Assembly: GCA_902493375.1 (NCBI GenBank)
Contig: CABUPH010000014.1
Coordinates: forward strand, 1 to 61,248
From: an uncultured Collinsella sp.
Lineage (GTDB): Bacteria > Actinomycetota > Coriobacteriia > Coriobacteriales > Coriobacteriaceae
Direction: 5' to 3'
Length of the DNA stretch: 61,248 nt
The notes under the pieces were generated by a model that was not told the origin of the DNA, searched no databases, and worked only from the letters and a program-made list of their open reading frames with translations. This document shows, one piece after another, positions 15,400 to 22,215 of the stretch; positions within the stretch are counted from its first letter, which is position 1, and every line of letters starts with the position of its first letter. A program made the position numbers and the translations under genes.

Positions 15400-15777
15400 T
15401 TACTTGAGGGTGACAGCAGCGCCAGCAGCCTCGAGCTTCTCCTTGGCAGCCTCGGCGTCCTCCTTCTTGGCACCCTCGAGAACAGCCTTGGGAGCGCCCT
15501 CGACGACCTCCTTGGCCTCCTTCAGGCCAAGGTTGGTGAGCTCACGGACGGCCTTGATGACCTGGATCTTGTTGTCGCCGAAGCCCTCGAGCACGACGTC
15601 AAACTCGGTCTTCTCCTCGGCCTCAGCAGCGCCAGCAGCGGGAGCGGCGACAACAGCGGCAGGAGCAGCGGCGGAAACGCCGAAGGTGTCCTCGATAGCC
15701 TTAACGAGCTCGGAAGCCTCGAGAAGGGTCATTTCCTTAAGAGCATCGATGATCTCATCGGTGGTAAGCTTAGCCAT
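15400..15777 (-). CDS. rplL: 50S ribosomal protein L7/L12
   Basis: This is the stalk protein that recruits translational GTPases. The 125 residues contain the N-terminal dimerisation segment (MAKLTTDEIIDALKEMTLLE), the Ala-rich hinge (AAAPAAVVAAPAAGAAEAEE) and the C-terminal domain with EKTEFDVVLEGFGDNKIQVIK and LGLKEAKEVVEG. The start is the ATG at 15777 behind AAAGGAC; the eleven upstream codons are not part of the family. It follows rplJ with a roughly 100-base gap holding short hairpins, and a terminator follows. Confidence 0.98.
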   Translation of the reverse strand: MAKLTTDEIIDALKEMTLLEASELVKAIEDTFGVSAAAPAAVVAAPAAGAAEAEEKTEFDVVLEGFGDNKIQVIKAVRELTNLGLKEAKEVVEGAPKAVLEGAKKEDAEAAKEKLEAAGAAVTLK

Positions 15778-15879
15778 TTCTAAGTCCTTTCGGTTTCCGT
15801 GCGGATGCACGGAGATCAGTTAAAACACGGCGCGAATGCGCCAGGGGTGCGGCGTTGCCGCCGCGGGTGAAAACAGCGA

Positions 15880-16401
15880 CTAGGCTGCCTTCTGCTCGGA
15901 GACCTGCTGGATCGAACGAGCGAGACCAGAGGAAACGCCGTTGACGCAGACAGCGATGTCGCGAGCGAAACCGGAGATGAGACCGGCGATCTGGCCGAGA
16001 AGCTGATCCTTGGTGGGCAGCTCAGCGATAGCCTTAACATCATCAGCGGAAACGGCCTTGCCGTCGGAGATACCGCCCTTGATCTCAAGGACGCCCTTGG
16101 ACTTAGCGGAGAAGTCCTTAAGGGCCTTAGCGGCCTCGACCGGCTCGGACTCGTAGAACACATAAGCGACGGGGCCGGCGAGAATCTCGTCGAGCTCGGG
16201 CTGCTCCTGGTTCTTGAGGGCGATCTTGACCAGGTTGTTCTTGTAGACCTTCATCTCGGCGCCGCACTCGCGAAGCTGATGACGCAGCTCCTGAGCCTGC
16301 TTAACCGTCAGACCGTTGTAGTTGACGACGAACAGACCGGCGTTCTCGGCGATACGGGACTCGATCTCTGCAACCTTGTCGATTTTGTACTGCTGGGGCA
16401 T
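15880..16401 (-). CDS. rplJ: 50S ribosomal protein L10
   Basis: L10 anchors the L7/L12 stalk on 23S rRNA and represses its own translation. The 173 residues include the typical NAGLFVVNYNGLTVKQAQELR, the KNNLVKIAL strand and the C-terminal L12-binding helix region. The ATG is preceded by GAGGTGTAATTC. It is the first gene of rplJ-rplL. Its leader carries the L10-binding fold and a terminator hairpin. Unlike most bacteria, rplK-rplA are not directly upstream but 25 kb away. Confidence 0.98.
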   Translation of the reverse strand: MPQQYKIDKVAEIESRIAENAGLFVVNYNGLTVKQAQELRHQLRECGAEMKVYKNNLVKIALKNQEQPELDEILAGPVAYVFYESEPVEAAKALKDFSAKSKGVLEIKGGISDGKAVSADDVKAIAELPTKDQLLGQIAGLISGFARDIAVCVNGVSSGLARSIQQVSEQKAA

Positions 16402-16465
16402 GAATTACACCTCCTCGAATTCTTTCCGGGCACGGTCCGCCACAAGGACGTGACGGGGGCATGTC

Positions 16466-16610
16466 CAAAAAGAAAGCCCCCGCGCTGCATGAGCGACGGG
16501 GGCGAGAAGACATATCTACTCGACCACCTCGGCTGGCGGGAAGTCCCATTAAGCTCGCGGGTAAGACCCGTTTGCGCCGGCTGTCTCTGGCAGCGGATTC
16601 GTGCGTGAAC
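16466..16610 (-). promoter_or_regulatory. Ribosomal protein L10 leader with terminator
   Basis: The minus strand contains the L10-leader hallmarks AGACAGCCGGCG, GAGCTTAATGGG and CCAGCCGAGGTGG within about 16520-16600. A terminator hairpin (CCCCCGTCGC paired with GCGCGGGGG) with a CTTTCTTTTT run follows at 16467-16505. In known examples, excess L10(L12)4 binds this fold and lowers rplJL expression. The match is by eye to the known family. Confidence 0.75.
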
Positions 16611-16617
16611 CGAAAGT

Positions 16618-16646
16618 ATTATGGCGGGGACCCCGGCGTCGGTCAA
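16618..16646 (-). promoter_or_regulatory. Promoter of rplJ-rplL
   Basis: The -35 TTGACC and -10 CATAAT are separated by 17 bases on the minus strand, with initiation expected near 16610, just before the L10 leader. The -35 hexamer lies inside the outermost arm of nested-palindrome copy 3. Confidence 0.65.
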
Positions 16647-16849
16647 CGGGCGCGAGGATTCGTACACAAACCCTGCATACGCTCCGGCCGGGAGGGGCAG
16701 GGCGAGTTTTCCGCTCGGTCAAGTCCTGGGCTCGCACGAAGGCCACATTAAGTGGCCTTCGGCTCGTGCGGAATCTACGGAAAACTCGCCCTGCCCCTCC
16801 CGGCCGGAGCTACGTTGCCTTTGCTGCGAATCCTCGTGTCCGTTGGCCG
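16640..16849. repeat. Nested-palindrome element, copy 3
   Basis: This has three levels. The outermost arms are 16640-16662 and 16827-16849 (20 of 23 pair), the middle arms 16681-16713 and 16778-16810 (33 bp, perfect), and the inner hairpin GAAGGCCAC-ATTAA-GTGGCCTTC lies around 16750. The inner part shares AGTCCTG, CACATTAAGTG and CTCGTGCGGAA with copies 1 and 2, while the outer and middle arms are unrelated in sequence. It fills the gap between the rplJ leader and the aminotransferase stop codon and contains no gene. Confidence 0.8.
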
Positions 16850-16906
16850 GCGCGCCCCACTCATAATGCTTGGGTCGGTGGGCTGATGGTTTTGGGTCCC
16901 GCTGGG

Positions 16907-18043
16907 CTATAGGGTTGAAACGAAGGTTGACAGGCGGTGGAGGCCTTCGTCCAGATCTTTGTCGGAGACGCAGTAGCTTAGGCGGATGTGGCCTTCGGTT
17001 CCGAAGCAGTTTCCGGGGACTAGGGCTACGTTTGCCTCTTTGATGGCTTTGATGCAGAAGTCTTCGCTTGTTAGGCCGAATTGTTTGATGCTGGGGAAGG
17101 CGTAGAAGGCGCCTGCCGGTTCCACTACGTCGAGGCCCATGGCGTCTAAGGCTGCGAGTACGCGCTCGCGGCGGACTCGGTAGACTTTGAGCATGGGGGC
17201 TGGGTCGACGGTGAGGGCTCGGGCTGCGGCGTCCATCTCGAAGGAGACGGCGCTCGATACTAGGTATTGGTGAGCTTTTGCGATCTCGGCGATGACGGGG
17301 GCTGCGGCTGCGAGCCAGCCCAGGCGCCAGCCGGTCATAGCCCAGGGCTTGGAGAAGCTCTCGATAACTACCGTCTGATCGCGAAGCTCCGGGTGGCGCT
17401 GGGTAAAGCGCTCGTAGCCACCCACATAAACCAGGCGGTTGTATACGTCGTCGCAGACCACGTAGATGCCCGCCTGCTCTGCCACGCGCGCCACGGCGTC
17501 GAGCGAAGCCGCGTTGAGGATGCAACCCGTAGGATTGTTGGGCGTGCAGATGACGATGGCCTTGGTCGCCGGCGTCACGCAGGCACGAAGCGCCTCCTCA
17601 TCAATCTGAAATTGCGCAGGCTCCGTATCCAAAAAGACCGCTTTGGCGTGGTTGGCCACGACGATGCTCTCGTACAGGCCAAAGGCCGGCGTGGGGATGA
17701 TGACCTCGTCGCCGGGGTTGAGCATAGCCATGAATGTTGCCGACAGGGCCTCGGTCGCGCCGTCGGTTAGGATGACCTCGTCGGCCGAAAACGTAAGGCC
17801 CGCGTCCCCCATGTAGGCAGATAACGCCTCACGCAAGGCGGGGCGACCGTTGTTGGGCGGATAGTGCGTGTCACCGCGGTCCAGTGCGGCGATCACCTCG
17901 GCACTAATCACATCGGGCGTGGGAAAATCGGGCTCGCCGAGCGCAAGCGCGATGCACCCCGGGTGCTGGGCGGCGAGCGCGTTAATCCGGCGGATACCGG
18001 AGGGCTTGAGCATGGCAAGCGAGGTATTCATGGGCAGACGCAT
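16907..18043 (-). CDS. PLP-dependent class I/II aminotransferase
   Basis: A 378-residue fold-type I aminotransferase. GEPDFPTPD is at about 36-44, the substrate loop CTPNNPTG at about 166-173, and the PLP lysine in SFSKPWAMTGWRLGW is Lys232, with the phosphate-binding Arg at 240. The family includes aspartate, aromatic and alanine/valine-type aminotransferases, and the sequence alone does not settle the substrate. The ATG is behind AAAGGAACGCC. It is a stand-alone gene at the left edge of the 25-kb insert, with the nested palindrome right after its stop and a divergent gene upstream. Confidence 0.85.
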   Translation of the reverse strand: MRLPMNTSLAMLKPSGIRRINALAAQHPGCIALALGEPDFPTPDVISAEVIAALDRGDTHYPPNNGRPALREALSAYMGDAGLTFSADEVILTDGATEALSATFMAMLNPGDEVIIPTPAFGLYESIVVANHAKAVFLDTEPAQFQIDEEALRACVTPATKAIVICTPNNPTGCILNAASLDAVARVAEQAGIYVVCDDVYNRLVYVGGYERFTQRHPELRDQTVVIESFSKPWAMTGWRLGWLAAAAPVIAEIAKAHQYLVSSAVSFEMDAAARALTVDPAPMLKVYRVRRERVLAALDAMGLDVVEPAGAFYAFPSIKQFGLTSEDFCIKAIKEANVALVPGNCFGTEGHIRLSYCVSDKDLDEGLHRLSTFVSTL

Positions 18044-18136
18044 GGCGTTCCTTTCGTAAGGGTTGCACTAGGATAGCGCGGCGGGGCGCCACCAGACGGT
18101 GTAACCTAAACGGAAACGAGCCGGAAAGGAGATGGC

Positions 18137-18799
18137 ATGGAGACAATCGCGCGTGGCGACGTACCAAAAACACTGCACACCATTGCGTATATCAGTATTC
18201 CCAAGAGCGCCGATCTTGAGTTTTTGCTCTGGGACTTGCAGGATGCCATCGCCGCCTATGCTCAGCTTTCTGGCACCGCGCTCCCCCGCCCAGTCGACTT
18301 GAAGGCAAATGACGCCGGCAGCGTTGCCGATGGCATCGTGCTGGCCATTGAAGATGTGGCTGACGATGAGACGTTGACAGCTATCGAGCAGGCGCTTGAG
18401 CGCTTTGGCAGTACGGGAGCGCGTGTCTATGCCGTGATTCGAGCCGCACAACGGGGCGCTGAGCAGGCGCGTGGGACCGCCGTTCGCCTGCACAAGGCAT
18501 GTGAGCGCCATGACCAATTGTGGTGTGGCGGCGTTGCCATCTGCGCCGGCAGCGGCATCGCAGCGCTTCGCCATTCCCCACGCATGGGCCTCTTGCGCCG
18601 ACCATTTTCGGAAGCGATGGATAAGCTTGTGGGCGCTGTGCGCATGGGCTGCTCCGTCGAGCATGCACAGCGACTTGGCGGCGGCAATGCCGCCAACGTC
18701 GACGCCGACGGCATGGTTTGCGCCGAGCCAGCCGTGCCCGCGCCGATCTGGCGAGGCGTTCTGAAACGTCTGGGCGCCCACGCTCAAACAAAAATCTAA
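18137..18799 (+). CDS. Uncharacterised protein with a flavodoxin-like C-terminal part
   Basis: The product has 220 residues with no signal peptide or membrane segment. The middle (ADGIVLAIEDVADDETLTAIEQAL) and C-terminal part (RVYAVIRAA, LWCGGVAICAGSGIAAL, PFSEAMDKLVGAVRMG) follow the order of strands seen in NAD(P)H/FMN flavodoxin-type proteins, but the usual N-terminal phosphate-binding loop is not evident. The ATG has AAGGAG five bases upstream. It is divergent from the aminotransferase and convergent with the DNA glycosylase, with only one base between stop codons. The fold is a guess; no function can be claimed. Confidence 0.6.
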   Translation: METIARGDVPKTLHTIAYISIPKSADLEFLLWDLQDAIAAYAQLSGTALPRPVDLKANDAGSVADGIVLAIEDVADDETLTAIEQALERFGSTGARVYAVIRAAQRGAEQARGTAVRLHKACERHDQLWCGGVAICAGSGIAALRHSPRMGLLRRPFSEAMDKLVGAVRMGCSVEHAQRLGGGNAANVDADGMVCAEPAVPAPIWRGVLKRLGAHAQTKI

Positions 18800-18800
18800 A

Positions 18801-19364
18801 TTAAATAACAGCCCAGTCAACGGCTTCGTGCCAACGCTCGACAAGACGCTCCAGGCGCCAGGCGGCATTGGCAGGACTTGTCGAGGGCAGGACGATGGCG
18901 GGCAGCCCCGTCCGATCTTGCAAGTAGCGTTTGTAGAGTCGCCCTGCCGTACCGCCGTTACAGACAACGAGCTCGATCGACGCGGCATCGGTAATGCGCT
19001 CGATATGTGCCGGCACAACGTTGCGGATGCTCGCGTCGCTCGAGCCCTTAATGTCGCAGCTCTCGATTGCATCCCACAGGGCCACGCCGCCGTTCAGCAG
19101 CATGGCCCGCTTGGCGGCAATGGAGGCATCGAGCGTCGCGGGCTCACCGCTTGCCAAAGGATCGCCCTCGTTGGGCGGCACAGGCATACCGAGGCACGTG
19201 GCCATCACACGCCAAAAGCGATTCTGAGGGTTGCCGTAATAAAAGGCATTGGCGCGCGAAAGCACCGAGGGAAACGACCCGAGCACCAAAACGCGCGAGT
19301 GCTGGTCGAACACGGGCTCAAACCCATGCTCAATATGCTGATAGCCCTCGTCCGGCGCGGCCAC
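18801..19364 (-). CDS. DNA-deoxyinosine glycosylase (uracil-DNA glycosylase superfamily)
   Basis: A 187-residue member of the UDG superfamily resembling enzymes that remove hypoxanthine from deaminated adenine. Motifs seen are VLVLGSFPSVLSR (active-site loop, about 25-37), FYYGNPQNRFWRVM (about 41-54) and the C-terminal LPSTSPANAAW loop. The GTG start lies three bases after the stop of the GH13 gene, so the two are probably transcribed together. Their functional link is not obvious. Confidence 0.75.
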   Translation of the reverse strand: MAAPDEGYQHIEHGFEPVFDQHSRVLVLGSFPSVLSRANAFYYGNPQNRFWRVMATCLGMPVPPNEGDPLASGEPATLDASIAAKRAMLLNGGVALWDAIESCDIKGSSDASIRNVVPAHIERITDAASIELVVCNGGTAGRLYKRYLQDRTGLPAIVLPSTSPANAAWRLERLVERWHEAVDWAVI

Positions 19365-19367
19365 GAG

Positions 19368-20744
19368 CTAGGCCCTCAACAGATAGCGCACCTCGTAGGG
19401 CGCAAGCTCAAGGGAGCCCGCCAGCTCGACCGTGGGCACGCCGTCGGCAAGCAAATCGACAAAGGAGCCGTTGAGCTCGCCGGCGCCAAAGGTGTAAGGC
19501 TCGTCCACGGCGTTCACCGCCACGAGCACCGTCGCGTCGTCGCAGGCGCGCTCGAACAGCAGCTGCTTGTTCTGGATCACCACATTGCGATAGGCACCGT
19601 AGTTGAGAGCACGGGCCGCCGCGTCGTTTGCCGAGCGCAGGTGCGCCAGCTGCGTGATGAAGGCCGTCAGCTCGTTGGGCGCAGGCTCATCGAGCGCAGG
19701 GCGCAGTGCCCAGTCGCCATCGGGGCCGCCCTTTTCACCAGCAATTCCCCACTCGCTGCCATAGTAGACGCACGGAATGCCCGGCATGCCAAAGAGCATG
19801 CCATAGGCGGGACGCAGGCACGACTTGTCGGTGAGGATGCTTGCCAGGCGCGGCACGTCGTGGTTGTCGACAAACGACAGCAGGTGTTTGCCGCGGTAGA
19901 TGCACCAGGGGTCGCCGCCAAACTGGCGATGCAGCGAATGGGCGATCTCGAACATGTTGACCGAGTTAAAGCTGGAGTACAGGCCCTTGTAGCACTCGTA
20001 GTTGGTGCAGGAGTCGAGCATCTCGTCGTTGACGATTTGGTTGTAGTCGCCGTGGAGCGTCTCGCCGATCAGCACAAGGTCGGGCTTGAGCTCACGGGTA
20101 AAAGCGTGCAGGCGGCGCATGAAGTCGCGGTCGAGCATATAGGCAACGTCCAAGCGCAGGCCGTCGACGCCAAAGACCTCGGCCCAGCGACGCACGGACT
20201 CAAGCAGGTAATTGACCACGGCGGGGTTTTGCAGGTTGAGCTTCACAAGCTCAAAATGGCCCTCCCAGCCCTCATACCAAAAGCCGTCGCCGTAGCACGA
20301 GTCACCGTCAAAGCTGATGTGGAACCAATCCTTGTACGGCGAATCCCACTTGCGCTCCTGCACATCGCGGAAGGCCCAAAAACCGCGGCCGACGTGGTTG
20401 AAGACGGCATCGAGCACCACGCGGATACCGTGGGCATGCAGTGTGTCGCACACGGCGGCAAAGTCGACATCCCCACCCAGGCGGCGGTCGATATGGCGCA
20501 GGCTGCGCGTATCGTAGCCGTGGCTATCGGACTCGAGCGGCGGGTTGATGAGCACAGTGCCAACGCCGAGTTCCTGCAGGTAGTCGGCCCATTTGGCAAT
20601 CTTCATGATGGGCGCATCGGGGCTAGCTGTGGCATCGGCGGCCTGGGCGAGCTCATCCTCGGCAACGGGGGCGGCGTTTTCGCGCGGAGCTCCACAAAAG
20701 CCCAGCGGATAGATCTGATAGAACGTCGTCTCGTATGCCCACAT
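19368..20744 (-). CDS. GH13 alpha-amylase family glycosidase
   Basis: A 458-residue cytoplasmic (no signal peptide) member of glycoside hydrolase family 13. The catalytic triad is visible: nucleophile Asp in DGLRLDVAY, acid/base Glu in LIGETLHGD and stabilising Asp in SFVDNHDVPRL; VVLDAVFNHVG is region I. The architecture (short N-terminus, TIM barrel, C-terminal beta domain) fits maltodextrin- or cyclodextrin-degrading enzymes. An in-frame GTG lies eight codons upstream, but the ATG at 20744 has GGGAGG five bases ahead. Its 3' end nearly touches the DNA glycosylase gene. Confidence 0.85.
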   Translation of the reverse strand: MWAYETTFYQIYPLGFCGAPRENAAPVAEDELAQAADATASPDAPIMKIAKWADYLQELGVGTVLINPPLESDSHGYDTRSLRHIDRRLGGDVDFAAVCDTLHAHGIRVVLDAVFNHVGRGFWAFRDVQERKWDSPYKDWFHISFDGDSCYGDGFWYEGWEGHFELVKLNLQNPAVVNYLLESVRRWAEVFGVDGLRLDVAYMLDRDFMRRLHAFTRELKPDLVLIGETLHGDYNQIVNDEMLDSCTNYECYKGLYSSFNSVNMFEIAHSLHRQFGGDPWCIYRGKHLLSFVDNHDVPRLASILTDKSCLRPAYGMLFGMPGIPCVYYGSEWGIAGEKGGPDGDWALRPALDEPAPNELTAFITQLAHLRSANDAAARALNYGAYRNVVIQNKQLLFERACDDATVLVAVNAVDEPYTFGAGELNGSFVDLLADGVPTVELAGSLELAPYEVRYLLRA

Positions 20745-20815
20745 AACAGCCTCCCGGAAATCCTTCACGCAACGCCACCCATTGTATGCCCAGCTTGTAT
20801 CCTCTCCCCAAAATA

Positions 20816-20882
20816 AGTTGCGGTGGAATAGTTCCTGCTTGGATCTTCAGAGGCCTTAAACAAGAACTATTCCACCGCAACT
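20816..20882. repeat. GTTGCGGTGGAATA palindrome, copy 1
   Basis: A perfect 19-bp inverted repeat (20816-20834 with 20864-20882) around a 29-base loop, lying between the MFS gene and the GH13 gene. The same arm sequence occurs at 28675-28742 and 59252-59318. No T tract follows, so it is not a typical terminator. Confidence 0.8.
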
Positions 20883-20898
20883 GATGAGGAGGATGTGG

Positions 20899-22095
20899 CT
20901 AGGCGACGGGCTTTGCGCGGCGTATGGCCGGGAACAGCACGGTGATGGCGAGGATGACGCCCACGACGGCAATCGTCCCACCCGCGAAGCCGATCCAGGC
21001 GATACCGGGGCCCGAAACCACGGCTCCGCCGATCGCGGTACCCGTGCCGATACCGAGGTTGAACAGGCCCGAGAAGATCGACATGGCGACGGCCGACGAA
21101 TCTGCCGGCGTGTGCTTGATGAGCTCGGCCTGAAACGCCACGTTAAAGGCCGTGGCGCAGCAACCCCACAGTGCGCAGACGGCAAGCACTGTCACGAGCG
21201 ACGATGCGGCCGGCCCCATGAGCAGCAGGGCCACCGGCACGCCGGAGAGCGTGATAGCCAAGAACGGGAAGCGATGCCCATCGAACAGGCGGCCAAACAG
21301 CCAGCTTCCGAGCAAACCAGAGCAGCCAAACGCCGTCAGCGTCATGGTAATGGCGCCCGCATCGACGTGCGCGACCTGCGCCAGGAAGGGCTCGATATAG
21401 CTGTAGCTTGCGTAATAGCCGGTCGCCATGAAGACCGTGACTGCGTAGAGCGCGATGAGGAGCGGGTTCTTGAGCAGCTCGGGCAGCTGTTTGACGGTAA
21501 AGCGCTCACCCGCCGGCATGGCCGGGAACACCGCTGCCTGGTAGACGACCGCGATGGCTGAGAGGCCCCCGACCACGGCAAACGTCATGCGCCAGCCCAC
21601 GGCCAAGCCAATGGCGCGACCGAGCGGCAGGCCAAAGATCTGCGCGATGGACGAGCCCGTAGCGATCATGCTGATGGCGAGCGCGCCGTGGCGAGTGTCG
21701 ACCAGGCGCGAGGCCATAATCGAGGCGACTGACCAGAACACGGCATGTGCGCAAGCGACCACCAGGCGCGCGCAGACCAGGATGGGATAGGTCGGCGCCA
21801 CAGCGGACAGGAACTGACCGAGCGAGAACACGGCCAGCACGCCCAGCAGCATCCGCTTGAACTCAAAGCGCGAGGCGAACACCATGAGCGGCAGCGACAG
21901 CAGCATGACGCCCCAGGCATAGACCGAGATCATGATGCCCGCCTGGGCCTCGGTGAGCGAGAACGACGCGGCGATATCAGTCAAAAGGCCGATGGGCATA
22001 AACTCCGACGTGTTGAACACGAACGCACAGCAGGTGAGCCCGACGAGTGGGAGCCACTGCTTGAGCGTGATGCCGTCTTGCCTTGTCTGACTCAT
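20899..22095 (-). CDS. MFS transporter, sugar-efflux/drug-efflux type
   Basis: A 398-residue major facilitator with about twelve hydrophobic segments and the cytoplasmic loop SRFEFKRMLLG between TM2 and TM3. The N-terminal LPLVGLTCCAFVFNTSEFMPIGLL is typical of the DHA1 branch that includes SotB/YdeA arabinose efflux and PbuE/NepI purine efflux proteins. The substrate cannot be fixed from sequence. The ATG at 22095 is nine bases behind TTGGAG; the upstream TTG has no spacing for a ribosome-binding site. It is followed by the GTTGCGG palindrome. Confidence 0.8.
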   Translation of the reverse strand: MSQTRQDGITLKQWLPLVGLTCCAFVFNTSEFMPIGLLTDIAASFSLTEAQAGIMISVYAWGVMLLSLPLMVFASRFEFKRMLLGVLAVFSLGQFLSAVAPTYPILVCARLVVACAHAVFWSVASIMASRLVDTRHGALAISMIATGSSIAQIFGLPLGRAIGLAVGWRMTFAVVGGLSAIAVVYQAAVFPAMPAGERFTVKQLPELLKNPLLIALYAVTVFMATGYYASYSYIEPFLAQVAHVDAGAITMTLTAFGCSGLLGSWLFGRLFDGHRFPFLAITLSGVPVALLLMGPAASSLVTVLAVCALWGCCATAFNVAFQAELIKHTPADSSAVAMSIFSGLFNLGIGTGTAIGGAVVSGPGIAWIGFAGGTIAVVGVILAITVLFPAIRRAKPVA

Positions 22096-22140
22096 ATATA
22101 ACATCTCCAATCATTTTGAGCGGAGGCGATTATATAGCAA

Positions 22141-22174
22141 CGGCCCCGCATCCGTCAGTACAGATGCGAGGCCG
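22141..22174 (-). terminator. Hairpin downstream of feoAB
   Basis: CGGCC..GCATC pairs with GATGC..GGCCG (22141-22174) in the 120-base gap between the feoAB stop and the MFS start. It has an internal mismatch and only a weak T tract on the minus strand, so termination efficiency is doubtful. Confidence 0.4.
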
Positions 22175-22215
22175 AAAACAATTCGATACACAGAGGTTGC
22201 GCCGTCAATTCATAA

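Noticed and set aside
18828..20816. A long plus-strand frame (662 codons) opposite the DNA glycosylase and GH13 genes
   Set aside because: The GH13 catalytic motifs and the glycosylase motifs are on the minus strand; the plus-strand product has no recognisable domain.
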